Source: Streptomyces sp. SS1-1 (GTDB lineage: Bacteria; Actinomycetota; Actinomycetes; Streptomycetales; Streptomycetaceae). Taken from it: a stretch of 64,000 nt of DNA. The stretch covers positions 2,356,001-2,420,000 of the forward strand of contig NZ_WBXN01000004.1 of assembly GCF_008973465.1 (NCBI RefSeq). The letters run 5' to 3'. Below, piece after piece: positions 26,763 to 37,011 of this stretch. Within the stretch, counting starts at the first letter, position 1. The number at the start of each line of letters is the position of its first letter. The translations under genes and the position numbers were made by a program. The notes beneath the pieces were generated by a model that did not search any database, had not been told where the DNA came from, and worked only from the letters and a program-made list of their open reading frames with translations.

Positions 26763-29700
26763 TCACTCGTCGGTGCTCGCGGTGACCGTGGTCTTCTTCG
26801 CCGTCGACTTGGCCGCGGCCGTCTTGGCGGTCTTGGCCGCCTTCTTGGCCGTCGCCTTCTTCGCGACCGTCTTCTTGGCCGTCGTCTTCTTGGTGGCGGC
26901 CTTCTTCGCGGTGGCCTTCTTGGCGGTCTTCCGGGCCGTCTTCTTGGCCGGAGCGGCCTCCTCGATACCGTCCTCGGCAGCCGGCGCCTCATCGGCGGCG
27001 GGTGCCTCGCCGGCCACCGGTGCCTCGTCGGCGGCGGGGACGACCACGACGGCCGCCTCCTCCGACGCGGTCGGCGCGGTGGCCTTGCGCACCGCGCGGC
27101 GGCGCGGGCGGGCCGGGGCGGCGCTCTCCGCGACCGGCTCGGCGGGCGCCTCGGCCCGCTCGGCCGGGGCGGCCTCGGCGACCGGCTCCGCGACGGGCTC
27201 GGGCGCCGTCTCGGCGACCGTCACCACGGCGGCCTCGGCCCCCGCGGGGGACCCGGCGGGCGCGGACACCTTGCGGGTGGCGCGGCGGCGCGTCCGTCCC
27301 TTGGGCGCGGCCTCCTCTGCGGGCGCCTCGGTGGCGGGCGCGGCCGGCACGACCGCGTCCTCCACGGCCGCCGGCTCGGCGGTCGCCTCGGCGGCCGGCT
27401 CCGGCTGGACCGGACGGGCGATCTCCTCGGCGACGGTCACGTCCTGGGCGGTGGGACCCGCCTCGGCCTTCCGCGGCGCACCGGCCGGGGCCGACGCGCG
27501 CCGGCCCCCGCGGCGCCGGGAGCGGCCGCCGCGCGCGGCGGCCTCCGCCTCGGCGACGCTGCTGTACAGCTCCTCGTCGGGCGCGAACGCGGGCTCCGCG
27601 AGCGCGGCCGGCTCGGCGACCTCGGCGGCGACCTCGGCCTCCGTCTCCGCCTCCTCCTCGGCCGTCTCGGCCGGCTCGGTGGCGACGGACGCCTCGTGCA
27701 CGTGCTCGGGACCGGCACCGGCCCGCGCGCGCTTCTTGCGCTTGCCCCCACCGCCGCCACCGGCGGACGTGGGCTGCTCCATGTGCACGATGACACCGCG
27801 GCCGTTGCAGTGGACGCAGGTCTCGGAGAAGGACTCCAGCAGGCCCTGGCCGACCCGCTTGCGGGTCATCTGGACCAGGCCGAGCGAGGTCACCTCCGCC
27901 ACCTGGTGCTTCGTACGGTCCCGGCCCAGGCACTCCAGCAGGCGCCGCAGCACCAGGTCCCGGTTGGACTCCAGCACCATGTCGATGAAGTCGATGACAA
28001 TGATGCCGCCGAGGTCGCGCAGCCGCAGCTGGCGCACGATCTCCTCGGCCGCCTCCAGGTTGTTCCGGGTGACGGTCTCCTCGAGGTTGCCGCCCTGGCC
28101 GGTGAACTTGCCGGTGTTGACGTCGACCACGACCATCGCCTCGGTCCGGTCGATCACCAGCGAGCCGCCGCTGGGCAGCCAGACCTTGCGGTCCAGCGCC
28201 TTGGCGAGCTGCTCGTCGATCCGGTACGTGGCGAAGACGTCGACCTCGCTGGTCCACTTCTGCAGCCGCTCGACCAGGTCGGGCGCCACGTGCGAGACAT
28301 AGCCGTGGATGGTCTCCCACGCCTCGTCACCGCTGACGACGACCTTGGAGAAGTCCTCGTTGAAGATGTCCCGGACGACCCGGACGGTCATGTCCGGCTC
28401 GCCGTAGAGCAGCGTCGGGGCGTTGCCGCTCTTGGCCTTCTTCTGGATCTCCTCCCACTGCTGCTGGAGGCGTTCGACGTCACGGCGCAGCTCGTCCTCG
28501 CTCGCGCCCTCGGCGGCGGTGCGCACGATGACGCCCGCGTCCTCGGGGACGATCTTCTTGAGGATGGTCTTCAGCCGGGCCCGCTCGGTGTCGGGCAGCT
28601 TGCGGCTGATGCCGGTCATCGAGCCCTCGGGCACGTACACGAGGTAGCGGCCCGGCAGGGAGACCTGGCTGGTCAGCCGGGCGCCCTTGTGCCCGATCGG
28701 GTCCTTCGTCACCTGGACGAGGACCGACTGGCCGGACTTCAGGGCGGACTCGATGCGGCGCGGCCCGTTGGCCATGCCGAGCGCCTCGAAGTTGACCTCA
28801 CCGGCGTAGAGCACGGCGTTGCGGCCCTTGCCGATGTCGATGAAGGCGGCCTCCATCGACGGCAGCACGTTCTGGACCTTGCCCAGGTAGACGTTGCCGA
28901 CGTAGGACGTCGACTGCTCCTTGTTGACGTAGTGCTCGACGAGCACGTTGTCCTCGAGGACGCCGATCTGGGTGCGGTCGCCGTGCTGGCGGACGACCAT
29001 CACGCGCTCGACGGCCTCGCGGCGGGCCAGGAACTCGGCCTCGGTGATGATCGGGACGCGGCGGCGGCCCTGCTCGCGGCCCTCGCGGCGGCGCTGCTTC
29101 TTCGCCTCCAGACGCGTGGAGCCCTTGATGGACTGCACCTCGTCGGACGGCTCGGACTTCGGCCGGGGCTCGCGGACCTTGACGACGGTGCGCTCGGGGT
29201 CGCCGTCGCCCGGCTCGGCGTCCACGGAGGAGTCACCGGCGCGACGGCGCCTGCGGCGGCGCCGGCGGCTGCTGCTGCTGCTGGAGCCGGAGCCCGCGGA
29301 GTCGTCGTGCGCGTCCTCGGCGTCCTCCTCCTCCTGCTCGGCGGTGTCCTCGGCGTCCTGCTCGGCCTGCTCGGCGGCGGTGTCGTCGCCGGCGGTGTCG
29401 TCGCTGTCGCTGCCGTCGGCGTCCGGCTCGCCGGACTCACCGCGACGGCGGCGACGGCCACCGCGGCGGCGGCGACGGCGCGAACCGGTCTCCTCGGACT
29501 CGTCGCCGTCGGCGGAGTCCTCGACGCCGTCCTCGGTGTCGTCGGCCTCCTCCTCGGCGGCGGGCTCGACGGCCGTCTGCGGCTCGGCGTCCTCGCCACG
29601 GCGGCGGCGACGGCGGCGCGGAGCGGCGGGCTGCTCCTCGCGGAGCTCATCGTCGTCCTCGGGCTCCGCCTCGGCGGCGGCCTCGGCTGCGGCGCGCTGC

Positions 29701-30827
29701 GGCGTCTGGAACTGCGGCTCGGTGAACACGGGCGCCTGGAAGACGGCCACGGCGGGCCGCGACGGACGCGGCGCCTCCTCGGACGCCTCACCGGCGGCGG
29801 ACCGCGCGGGCTCGGCGAAGCCGGTGGCGGCACGGCGGACGGCGCGGCGACGGCGGCGCGGCGCGGCGTCGTCCTCGGCGGCGGCACCGGTCGCGGCGGG
29901 GCTCTCGGCCTCGACACCCGGCGTCACCGGGGCCTCGGCGGTCACCGGCGTCCCCGCGGCGGTCTCCTCGGAGCCCTTCTCGGAGCTTTTCTCGGAGACC
30001 CCCTCGGCGGCCGGGGCGGCCGTACGGCGGGTGGCACGGCGGCGCGTGCGGCGCGGGGCGGCGTCGTCCTCGGACGAGGCGACCTCGGTGCTCTCGGTGC
30101 TCTCGGTGCTCTTGCCGGAGTCGGCGGACGTGTCGGCGGGCTCCTGCGCGGTCACCGGCGCCTCGTCGGCCGGAGCGGTCTGGGCGGCCGGGGCGGCTTC
30201 CGGCGCGGCGGAGCCACGGGTGGCACGGCGGCGTGTACGGCGCGGGGCGGCCTCGGGGGCCTCCTCGACGGCGGCGGCACCGGCGGTCTCGGCGGCCTTC
30301 TCGCCGGCCTCGACGTCCTCCGCCTCCTGTGTGGGAGCGGGGGCCGCGGCGGGCGCGGTCACCCGGCGGGTGGCCCGGCGGCGCGTGCGCGGCGGGACGG
30401 GCTCCTCGGAGACCTCGGCGGCCGGGGCGGGTTCCTCGACGGCCGGCTCGGCGGCCGTCGCGGGCACCACGGTCTCGGCGGCGGCCTCGGCCGCCGGCGA
30501 ACCGACGGGCGCGGACGCACGACGCACCGCGCGCCGGCGCGTACGGGCCGGGGGCGCGGGCTCGGGGGTGACGTCGGCCTCGACGGCCTCGACGTCGTCC
30601 TTCTCCTCGTCGACCTCGTCGACCTCGTCGACCTGGTCGATCTGGTCGACCTCGGCGGCCGGTATGGCCGGCTCGACCACCTCCGCGGGCTGCGTCTCGA
30701 CGGCACCGGCGGGCGGTCCCGCCGGGCGGGAGGCGGCACGGCGCCGGCGGCGCGGCGGCAGGGTGTCGCTCGGAGTGTTCAGTTCGGAGTCCGTGGCGGA
30801 CTCTGTGGGTTCGGTCGGTTCGAGCAT
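26763..30827 (-). CDS. rne: Ribonuclease E/G (RNase ES type), very long extensions
   Basis: A 1354-residue endoribonuclease for mRNA decay and rRNA/tRNA processing. The catalytic core is central: S1 domain at about 610-680 ([22 protein letters not shown] begins it in two parts), DNase-I-like site with [15 protein letters not shown] and IVIDFIDM near 940, and the zinc-link Cys pair CVHC near 1005. The N-terminal 600 residues are Ala/Glu-rich with repeated Arg blocks (RTRRRATRR type); similar blocks occur C-terminal to the core, and the end is a Lys/Ala-rich tail ([12 protein letters not shown] type). Streptomyces RNase ES is known to have extensions on both sides. The ATG at 30825-30827 opens [10 protein letters not shown]. 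Confidence 0.95.
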   Translation of the reverse strand: MLEPTEPTESATDSELNTPSDTLPPRRRRRAASRPAGPPAGAVETQPAEVVEPAIPAAEVDQIDQVDEVDEVDEEKDDVEAVEADVTPEPAPPARTRRRAVRRASAPVGSPAAEAAAETVVPATAAEPAVEEPAPAAEVSEEPVPPRTRRRATRRVTAPAAAPAPTQEAEDVEAGEKAAETAGAAAVEEAPEAAPRRTRRRATRGSAAPEAAPAAQTAPADEAPVTAQEPADTSADSGKSTESTESTEVASSEDDAAPRRTRRRATRRTAAPAAEGVSEKSSEKGSEETAAGTPVTAEAPVTPGVEAESPAATGAAAEDDAAPRRRRRAVRRAATGFAEPARSAAGEASEEAPRPSRPAVAVFQAPVFTEPQFQTPQRAAAEAAAEAEPEDDDELREEQPAAPRRRRRRRGEDAEPQTAVEPAAEEEADDTEDGVEDSADGDESEETGSRRRRRRGGRRRRRGESGEPDADGSDSDDTAGDDTAAEQAEQDAEDTAEQEEEDAEDAHDDSAGSGSSSSSSRRRRRRRRRAGDSSVDAEPGDGDPERTVVKVREPRPKSEPSDEVQSIKGSTRLEAKKQRRREGREQGRRRVPIITEAEFLARREAVERVMVVRQHGDRTQIGVLEDNVLVEHYVNKEQSTSYVGNVYLGKVQNVLPSMEAAFIDIGKGRNAVLYAGEVNFEALGMANGPRRIESALKSGQSVLVQVTKDPIGHKGARLTSQVSLPGRYLVYVPEGSMTGISRKLPDTERARLKTILKKIVPEDAGVIVRTAAEGASEDELRRDVERLQQQWEEIQKKAKSGNAPTLLYGEPDMTVRVVRDIFNEDFSKVVVSGDEAWETIHGYVSHVAPDLVERLQKWTSEVDVFATYRIDEQLAKALDRKVWLPSGGSLVIDRTEAMVVVDVNTGKFTGQGGNLEETVTRNNLEAAEEIVRQLRLRDLGGIIVIDFIDMVLESNRDLVLRRLLECLGRDRTKHQVAEVTSLGLVQMTRKRVGQGLLESFSETCVHCNGRGVIVHMEQPTSAGGGGGGKRKKRARAGAGPEHVHEASVATEPAETAEEEAETEAEVAAEVAEPAALAEPAFAPDEELYSSVAEAEAAARGGRSRRRGGRRASAPAGAPRKAEAGPTAQDVTVAEEIARPVQPEPAAEATAEPAAVEDAVVPAAPATEAPAEEAAPKGRTRRRATRKVSAPAGSPAGAEAAVVTVAETAPEPVAEPVAEAAPAERAEAPAEPVAESAAPARPRRRAVRKATAPTASEEAAVVVVPAADEAPVAGEAPAADEAPAAEDGIEEAAPAKKTARKTAKKATAKKAATKKTTAKKTVAKKATAKKAAKTAKTAAAKSTAKKTTVTASTDE

Positions 30828-31088
30828 GCGGGCGTTTCTCCCGTCAGGCTCCCGGGCGCCGCGCCTGGTCCGGCGGTGTGCCGGTGACGTCCGCGGCTCG
30901 CGCGATGCGCGACTGCCGCCGTCCGGGGCGCGGGCGCCGCACGGGAGCTCTCTGTGTCCTGTCTCGCCGGTTCCGTACGCCTCATGCGCACGGCCTGGCG
31001 AAAGTCTTGTGGTCGGTGCGCTGCCCGACCCAGGTGGCTCCCGAGTACGAGGGCGGCGCTTCGACGTCCGTCCCTACGCGGAACTTCC

Positions 31089-31871
31089 TTACGCCGGCGC
31101 CGTCGCGGCGGCAGCGGTCCCGGCCTCGGTTGGGGCCGTCGCTGCCTCGCGGTCGGGCGCGAGCGGGTCGGTCACCGTGCCGGTCTCTTCATCGAGCAGC
31201 CCCTGCGCCAGCCTGGTCACCGCTGCGGGGACCGGCGGCGCCAGGTCGGCCACGGCGCGGAGACCGGACAGGACGTCGTCGGGTCGTACGGCAGGCGTCA
31301 CGTGCCGAACAACCAGCCGCAGTATCGCACAGGGCCGGTCCGTCGGCCTATCAGCCTGCGAACTGTGTGTTTCCGGATTCTGGACGCTCTCGAGGTGGGC
31401 GACCGCGGGACGGGCGTCGAAAGTGCGTACGCCGTTCTTGGTCATGCGCTGGACCTCGACGGCCTCGGCGGCCTGGAACGCGGCGACCGCTCGCGCGGCG
31501 TCGGCCGGCTCCACCCCGTCGAGACGCAGCTCCCAGACGGACGCCGTGAGACGGTCGGCGAGCCCGGAGGTCCGGGCCTCGACCGCGTCGACGACATCGA
31601 GCCCGGCGGGCAGCGACTCGTCGAGCAGCGCCCTGAGCTGCTGCGGATCCCGCGCCTCGGTGAGCGCGATCTCCAGGTACTCCGCCTCACTGCCCGTGCC
31701 GGTGGGTGCGGCATTGGCGTACGACACCTTCGGATGCGGCGTGAACCCCGCCGAGTACGCCATGGGTACGTCGGCGCGGCGCAGCGCACGCTCGAAGGCG
31801 CGCTGGAAGTCACGGTGGCTGGTGAACCGGAGGCGGCCGCGCTTGGTGTAACGCAGTCGGATGCGCTGCAC
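31089..31871 (-). CDS. DUF2344 / TIGR03936 radical-SAM-associated protein
   Basis: A 260-residue protein with the family start RIRLRYTKRGRLRFTSHRDF, then ERALRRADVPMAYSAGFTPHPK and YLEIALTEARDP. The family usually lies beside, or is fused to, the B12-binding radical SAM protein TIGR03960 (found here at 37066-39039), and the two are thought to act together in an unknown modification. The last 40 residues are an Ala/Thr-rich tail. It lies upstream of the RNase E gene on the same strand. Confidence 0.92.
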   Translation of the reverse strand: MQRIRLRYTKRGRLRFTSHRDFQRAFERALRRADVPMAYSAGFTPHPKVSYANAAPTGTGSEAEYLEIALTEARDPQQLRALLDESLPAGLDVVDAVEARTSGLADRLTASVWELRLDGVEPADAARAVAAFQAAEAVEVQRMTKNGVRTFDARPAVAHLESVQNPETHSSQADRPTDRPCAILRLVVRHVTPAVRPDDVLSGLRAVADLAPPVPAAVTRLAQGLLDEETGTVTDPLAPDREAATAPTEAGTAAAATAPA

Positions 31872-31919
31872 CGCGGGTGCGGGCGGCGGGCCTTCGGGCT
31901 GTCGCTTGCCCAGTGTCGT

Positions 31920-32966
31920 TCAGTCCTTCGTGAGAGCGGTCGTACTGCTACCAAGAGTACGTGTCTCGCGGGCCTGAGGTTCCCGCCGGGCCACCTTCTC
32001 GCGCTGTTCGGGCTCTCCGAACAGCATCCGGCGGATGTCGGCGCGCGTCTGCCGCGCGGACTCCCGGACGGACGCCAGGGCCTGCCGGGTCGCCCGCCCG
32101 ACAGCGCGCGCGGCCTGGGTGGCGGGCCGCAGCACCAGGTCCCGTACGACGTGCCCGACCGGGGTGAGGACGGTCCGGTACACCCAGCGCACCGGCTCCA
32201 CGAGGATCCACCGCAAGAGGGTCCCGAGGAAGCGCCCGACGGCGCGCGAGATGTGCCCCGCGACCCGCCAGGCGTGCCCGATCGCCTCCCCGACCTCCCT
32301 GCCGATGACGGCGAGAACCCGTCCGACGGGGGCCAGCACCCAGCGGTACAGCCCCACGGCGGGCAGCACGAACAGCACCCGGAGGGTCCAGTGGATGCCG
32401 AGCCCGATGCCGGTGGCGACCATCTGCACGATCCAGGCGATCGCGCGTCCCACGGGCGCGAGGATCCAGGTGTACAGCCACACGGCGGGCACGACGAGGA
32501 GGTACCGCCCCAGCCAGGTGAGCGCCGCGAGGACGCCGAGCCCGGCCGCCGCGAGGACCGCGCCGATCCCCCGCAGCACCCACATGACCGCCCGCCCGAC
32601 CGGCGCGAGCACGCGCGCGTAGAGCCACGTCAGGGCGGTCGCGATCCCGTGGCCGAGCGGAGTGAGCACGTACCGGTACAGCCATACGAGGGGGACGACG
32701 AACAGCACGTTCCCCAGCCAGGCGAGCGCCCGGCCGAGGGGCACCAGGACGTACCGCCACAGCGCGACGAACGGCCACACGAACAGCGCCCGCCCCAGCG
32801 GACGCAGCACGACGTCCCGCAGGAACCGCCCGCCGACGACGAGCGCGTCCCACACCATCCGCACCGGCACGACGAGCAACAGCACGACGATGCGCACGGG
32901 TATGCGGATCGCGACCACCAGACACCCTTCGGGCTCCCGGCGCGGCGGCGCTTTCTCCAGATCCAT
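31920..32966 (-). CDS. Repetitive hydrophobic/basic membrane-associated protein, unknown function
   Basis: A 348-residue protein built on a recurring motif V-L-x-P-(L/V)-G-(R/H), seven times: RPLGRA, VPLGRA, TPLGHG, APVGRA, APVGRA, APVGRV and TPVGHV. Several copies are preceded by V-P-(A/L)-V-(W/G)-L-Y aromatic segments. The hydrophobic Trp-rich stretches between copies look like amphipathic or membrane helices; the basic C-terminus (RQTRADIRRML) is probably cytoplasmic. There is no signal peptide. ATG at 32964-32966 is used; a GTG near 32920 behind GAAGGG is possible. I know of no function. Confidence 0.75.
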   Translation of the reverse strand: MDLEKAPPRREPEGCLVVAIRIPVRIVVLLLVVPVRMVWDALVVGGRFLRDVVLRPLGRALFVWPFVALWRYVLVPLGRALAWLGNVLFVVPLVWLYRYVLTPLGHGIATALTWLYARVLAPVGRAVMWVLRGIGAVLAAAGLGVLAALTWLGRYLLVVPAVWLYTWILAPVGRAIAWIVQMVATGIGLGIHWTLRVLFVLPAVGLYRWVLAPVGRVLAVIGREVGEAIGHAWRVAGHISRAVGRFLGTLLRWILVEPVRWVYRTVLTPVGHVVRDLVLRPATQAARAVGRATRQALASVRESARQTRADIRRMLFGEPEQREKVARREPQARETRTLGSSTTALTKD

Positions 32967-33022
32967 ACCGGCGTAGACGCGGCACCGGCCTGGACGGATG
33001 CACCGAGCGGGAAAGATCTGCC

Positions 33023-33595
33023 TCAGTACGCGCGGTTCCGCTCGAAGTCGGTGATGTTGAGCTTGACGCCCTGCGCGGTCTTCAGGGTGGTCGGCGTCTC
33101 GCCCTTGGCGATCTGGCCCGGCTGGACCGCGGTCTCGAACTCGGTCCCGTTGGCGAGCCGGGTGCCGTCGGCGTCGACGGCCTCCCATTCCCAGGAGTAG
33201 TCGGACTTCTGGCCGCTGTTGTTCTTGATCGTCCAGGTGAGCCAGATGTCGGTGATCCCGGCCGACGACCGGTCGTCGATCTGGAAACTGGTGAGATCGT
33301 CCCGCTCACCAGCGGCCTTCCGGGTCTGCCCCTGAGGGGTCGTGGCGCTGGGCGCCGAGGACGTGGAGGGCGCCGACGTCGTGGAGTCGTCCCCGTCGTC
33401 CCCCGCGGTCACCGCCACGGCGACCCCGATGGCGACGGCCACGACCAGGACACCCGCACACCCCCACAGACAGCCCCGGCCACGGCGCTTCTTCTGCGGC
33501 GGTCCGGGGGGCGGCGGCCACCCCGCGCCGGGCGGTCGTTCACTGCCGCGCGGACCCCACTGAGGACCACCCGTGGGCGGCTGGTTCGCCGACAT
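33023..33595 (-). CDS. Proline-rich, membrane-anchored secreted-domain protein
   Basis: A 190-residue protein: Pro/Gly-rich head (QPPTGGPQWGPRGSERPPGAG), basic PQKKRRGRG, one membrane helix (CLWGCAGVLVVAVAIGVAVAVTA, about residues 44-66), a Ser/Thr linker, then a small extracytoplasmic beta-type domain with ITDIWLTWTIKNNSGQKSDY and WEWEAVDADGTRL. That shape resembles DUF4352-like domains but I cannot assign it. Start: ATG at 33593-33595 with GAGGAGG upstream. Confidence 0.8.
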   Translation of the reverse strand: MSANQPPTGGPQWGPRGSERPPGAGWPPPPGPPQKKRRGRGCLWGCAGVLVVAVAIGVAVAVTAGDDGDDSTTSAPSTSSAPSATTPQGQTRKAAGERDDLTSFQIDDRSSAGITDIWLTWTIKNNSGQKSDYSWEWEAVDADGTRLANGTEFETAVQPGQIAKGETPTTLKTAQGVKLNITDFERNRAY

Positions 33596-33737
33596 GTCCA
33601 CCACCTCCTCGACATCTGACGCCAAGCTAGGGAGCCGCGATCGGCCCGGCGAACGGAGCGCGGCCACTCAGGCGACGGCAGGGCCGCGCTGTCAGTGCCG
33701 GTCGGTAGGGTGCGCGCAACGAGTGGGAGGGGGACCC

Positions 33738-34310
33738 ATGGGATTTTCGGGGCATCTGGTCTTCGCACGGAGCAGCCGTCCGCTGCGGGAGAGCCCGGTG
33801 TTCGAGGGCGCCGAGGACGCCGTCGGCCCGGAGGAGCGGCGGCCCGGCGGCTGGCGGACGGTCCAGCTCCGGCAGGGCGCCTGGAACGTGGAACGGCTCC
33901 CGGCCCTCGTCGACCGGACCGGCCACCCCGCCTGTGTGGCGGACGTCTCCGACAGCGACCTGGCCCTGGTCACCGGGCTCGACACCACGGGCCGGCGCTG
34001 GCAGGCGTGGCTGAACCTGGACGCGGTGGCCCGGCTGCTCGTGGAGGAACCCGACGACGTGGAGGACCAGATCACCTGGCTCTACACCCCCGCGTTCCAC
34101 GAGGCAGTGCGCCGCAAGCGCGCCGAACTCGACGAGGCCGTCCCGGAGGACGCCGAGGGAGCCCTCGCCTGGGCCGCAGCAGCCGGCGCCCACCCCCCGG
34201 CCGAACGCGCCGCCATCGAGAAGGTCCTGCGCTCCCAAGAGCCCTTCGCCGAGGACCTGTTCAGCACCCTGCTGGACACCCTGGGCTTCCCCGGGCCGAC
34301 GACCGCCTGA
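33738..34310 (+). CDS. Conserved hypothetical soluble protein
   Basis: A 190-residue acidic protein beginning MGFSGHLVFARSSRPLRESP. No membrane segment. Conserved-looking segments are GWRTVQLRQGAWNVERLPAL, ACVADVSDSDLALVTGLD and WQAWLNLDAVARLLVEEP. Strong GGGAGGGGGA ribosome site just before the ATG at 33738. It is one of the few plus-strand genes in this region and converges on the 34315 gene with 4 bp between stops. No function assigned. Confidence 0.8.
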   Translation: MGFSGHLVFARSSRPLRESPVFEGAEDAVGPEERRPGGWRTVQLRQGAWNVERLPALVDRTGHPACVADVSDSDLALVTGLDTTGRRWQAWLNLDAVARLLVEEPDDVEDQITWLYTPAFHEAVRRKRAELDEAVPEDAEGALAWAAAAGAHPPAERAAIEKVLRSQEPFAEDLFSTLLDTLGFPGPTTA

Positions 34311-34314
34311 CCCC

Positions 34315-34722
34315 TCACCCGGCCGGAGCGAGCACCATCACCACGTGCTCCACCTGCCCCGGCACCAGAGCCAACCGGAACTCCCCCTCACCGGAAGCGC
34401 ACTCCACCACCAGCGCCCGGTGGTGCAGCCGGTTCCGCTCCCGCCCCTCGGGCCTGCGCACCCGCACGATCCGCGCATCGGACGGCAGTCCCGGCCCATG
34501 GGCGTGCGACGGAGGCCGCTCCCAGGACCAGCCCCCCGACGCGATCACGAAGGTCCCACGCACCCACCGATCGGATCCCGCCGGACTGATCCGGCAGGGA
34601 ATCGCGACGCGCCGCCCATCGAGAAACCGGGCGGCGAGCCGCCCCTGCCGCTCGTTGAGATACAAGCCGGCCACCAAGGCCCCGAAGAGGGCACACATCA
34701 CGAACGGCAGGACACCCGACAC
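34315..34722 (-). CDS. Small membrane-anchored protein, possibly DUF2550-like
   Basis: About 135 residues: an N-terminal helix (LPFVMCALFGALVAGLYLN) followed by a basic beta-rich domain with RRVAIPCRISPAG, WVRGTFVIASGGWSWERP and ALVVECASGEGEFRLALVPG. This layout resembles the actinobacterial DUF2550 family, but the match is from memory only. The start is uncertain (GTG at 34722 listed; TTG at 34734 possible). Confidence 0.65.
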   Translation of the reverse strand: MSGVLPFVMCALFGALVAGLYLNERQGRLAARFLDGRRVAIPCRISPAGSDRWVRGTFVIASGGWSWERPPSHAHGPGLPSDARIVRVRRPEGRERNRLHHRALVVECASGEGEFRLALVPGQVEHVVMVLAPAG

Positions 34723-34783
34723 ACCCGCATCCAAACAGCCCGCACCCCGAAGATCCAGAGCACGGACTCCCCCGCTCGCGGCG

Positions 34784-36844
34784 CTACTCCACCTCGACCC
34801 CGTAGTCCCGCAGAAGCTCCTCCAGACCTCGCGCGTAGCCCTTTCCGCCGAGGACGAAGTCCCAGTCGCCGTTCGCGCGGTGCCGGAAGGAGCCCAGCAC
34901 CAGAGCCGTCTCCCCGGAGCGGCCGTCCGAGACCTCGAGCCGGCCGAGCTCCGTCCTCGCCGGGTCCAGCAGCCGGATGCAGGCGTCGGTGAAACCCGAC
35001 AGGTCGGCGTCCGGGTTCACCTCGGGATCGATGGCGGCCACCAGCACGAACCGGTCGGCCTCCCGCGGCAGCGCGTCGAAGGAGACCCGGATCGCCGCCT
35101 TGTCCGGCGCCTGCGCGGGCACGGCGCACACCGAGCCGTCCGGGGTCCGCGGGTTGTTGAAGAACACGAAGTGCTCCTCGCTCAGCACCCGGCTGCCCCG
35201 GCAGACGAGTGCGCAGACGTCCAGCGCGACACTCCCGGACCACGTCATGCCCAGGATGTTGTGGTCGTCGCCGGCCGGGTCCGCCGGCCCGGACGGGGCC
35301 GTCCGGGTGGGAGCCGGCCGGCCTCCCTCCCCCAGGCGCCCGCGCAGCCCGTGCCGGTGCAGCAGATCGACCAGCTCGCCACCGGAGATGAGCTCCAGCG
35401 GCTTGCCCCGGGCAAAGGTGTGCGCGCTGGGTCCGAACGCCGAGGTGGTCACGAGAACGCCCTTGTTGGCGCCCCGGTCCTGGACCGTGCCGTACAGGTC
35501 ACGCACGGCGGTGGGCGGGACCGTGTTCCGGTAGCGCTTCACCTGGACGACGATCTTGCCGCCCCGGATGGGCGTCGGATCCGTGGCGTCGACGTCGACA
35601 CCCCCGTCGTTCGACCGCTGTGTCGTCACCGCCTCCATGCCCATCGCCCGGAACAGATCGGCGACCAGCGACTCGAACGCGATCGGGTCCATCTCGAACA
35701 GATCGGGCTCCTCGTCGCCGCCGTGCGTGACGACGCGATCGCCGACATCCTGGGGCCGGCGGCTCGGCCGTACGGCGGTGAGCTGGTCGGGACGCGTCGC
35801 GATCTGCCCGCGCAGGGCATCGGTCAGACAGCTGACGGGGTCCACCTGCTCCAGATGGAGCCCGGTGAAGTCCGACCGCGCGGCCATGACGGTGGCCAGG
35901 AAGATGTGGGACTGCCGTCCCGTCGCGGGGTCGGGCGCGTCCACGAAGCCGTTCAGGGCGACCGAGTCGAGGATGCCGTGCTCGTCGGCGGCGAACAGCT
36001 GCCGCAGCACCAGCAGCACGCTCTGCGCCAGCACCTCCCGGTACAGCGCCCGCCGCTGCGTCACGGGCCGGGCCGTCTCCTTGTCCTGGTCCTGGGCCGG
36101 CACGTACCGTACCGACCTCGCCTCGGGCACGACGTCGTACGCGGGCATCTCCCAGTCCAGGACGAGTTGCCGCGCCGCCGGGTCGAAGGCCGCGGAGACC
36201 TGCCGCGGGAACCCTTCGGGCCAGGCCGTCGACGAGTACAGCGCCGCCGAGAAGTACTCGACCACGGCGTCCGGCTCACCGCGCCTCACCCCGGCGACCA
36301 CCTCGGAGACACCGGCGTTGTGCCGGCGGACCTCCGACCGCTGGGCCTCCGTATTCCGCTCGTACTCCTGCTGCGCCGCCGCCAGCCGCCGCAGCCGCTC
36401 CGCCTCGGCCGCCTGGGCCGCGTACCAGGCCTGCTCGAACCGAGCCCGCGCCTCCGCCTCGGCCTGGGCCCGCCGGCTCGCGGTCCAGCCGCCCTGCGCC
36501 TGGTACTGGCTCTGCTCCGGCATCCGCACGGGCCAGGCGAGCGCCCCGGGGTCGAACGGGGGAATCACCTCCGCGCGCAGGAGCGAGTCCGCCCGGAACG
36601 CCGGGGCCTGGCAACCGGCGCCCAGCAGCCCCCGCAGAGTCGCGACCCGCGCCTCGATCTCCTCCGTCCGCCGCCTGGCCTCGGCCTGCCGGTACTCGCG
36701 ATACTCCTGCGCCGCACGCCGCTGGTGGCTCCGCGCCTGCCTGGCCGCCTCCCGCTGCTGCCGCGCCTCGGCCTCCCTCTGGCGTTGCTGCTGACGCTGC
36801 ATCTCGGCCCAGACACCGACAAGACCAGCAGAGCGACGACTCAT
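34784..36844 (-). CDS. Coiled coil - Mrr-type restriction endonuclease - TerD fusion
   Basis: A 686-residue three-part protein. Residues about 15-185 are rich in Gln/Arg/Ala/Glu and predict a long coiled coil. A middle domain of unknown type follows. At about 383-490 is an Mrr-like nuclease: FESLVADLFRAMGMEAVTTQ, then NDGGVDVDATDP and IVVQVKRYRNTVPP, giving the D...QxK catalytic pattern. The C-terminal 160 residues are a TerD/stress-protein domain (ILGMTWSGSVALDVCALVC, EEHFVFFNNPRTPDGSV, DRFVLVAAIDPEVNPDA). Mrr nucleases cut modified or foreign DNA; TerD domains bind calcium and occur in stress and anti-phage systems. There is no methylase partner, so a self-guarded stress or defence role is possible. 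Start: ATG at 36842-36844. Confidence 0.88.
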   Translation of the reverse strand: MSRRSAGLVGVWAEMQRQQQRQREAEARQQREAARQARSHQRRAAQEYREYRQAEARRRTEEIEARVATLRGLLGAGCQAPAFRADSLLRAEVIPPFDPGALAWPVRMPEQSQYQAQGGWTASRRAQAEAEARARFEQAWYAAQAAEAERLRRLAAAQQEYERNTEAQRSEVRRHNAGVSEVVAGVRRGEPDAVVEYFSAALYSSTAWPEGFPRQVSAAFDPAARQLVLDWEMPAYDVVPEARSVRYVPAQDQDKETARPVTQRRALYREVLAQSVLLVLRQLFAADEHGILDSVALNGFVDAPDPATGRQSHIFLATVMAARSDFTGLHLEQVDPVSCLTDALRGQIATRPDQLTAVRPSRRPQDVGDRVVTHGGDEEPDLFEMDPIAFESLVADLFRAMGMEAVTTQRSNDGGVDVDATDPTPIRGGKIVVQVKRYRNTVPPTAVRDLYGTVQDRGANKGVLVTTSAFGPSAHTFARGKPLELISGGELVDLLHRHGLRGRLGEGGRPAPTRTAPSGPADPAGDDHNILGMTWSGSVALDVCALVCRGSRVLSEEHFVFFNNPRTPDGSVCAVPAQAPDKAAIRVSFDALPREADRFVLVAAIDPEVNPDADLSGFTDACIRLLDPARTELGRLEVSDGRSGETALVLGSFRHRANGDWDFVLGGKGYARGLEELLRDYGVEVE

Positions 36845-37011
36845 GCGCTACCTGCCCTCCCCAGGGACGTCGGCACCGCCGACCAGAAGAACCGGTCGCC
36901 CCCCACAACCGGCAGTAACAATCCGACTTTATCCAGCGATCGGCATCCCGCACATCAACTTGCCAAAGGCAACCTCCCCCGACATCACACCAGCTCAGCG
37001 CCCCCGAACAG

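Noticed and set aside
29200..30700. A possible CRISPR-like array in the repetitive DNA of the RNase E gene
   Set aside because: The repeats are irregular coding repeats (Arg blocks and Ala/Glu linkers) in frame, without constant repeat and spacer lengths.
26295..30887. A 1530-codon plus-strand frame opposite the RNase E gene
   Set aside because: It is the antisense of the low-complexity Arg/Ala/Glu extensions; the product is Gly/Leu/Arg repeats without any motif, while the minus strand encodes a clear RNase E.
34784..36844. A classical restriction-modification system
   Set aside because: No methyltransferase or specificity gene is adjacent; only an Mrr-like nuclease domain fused to TerD is present.
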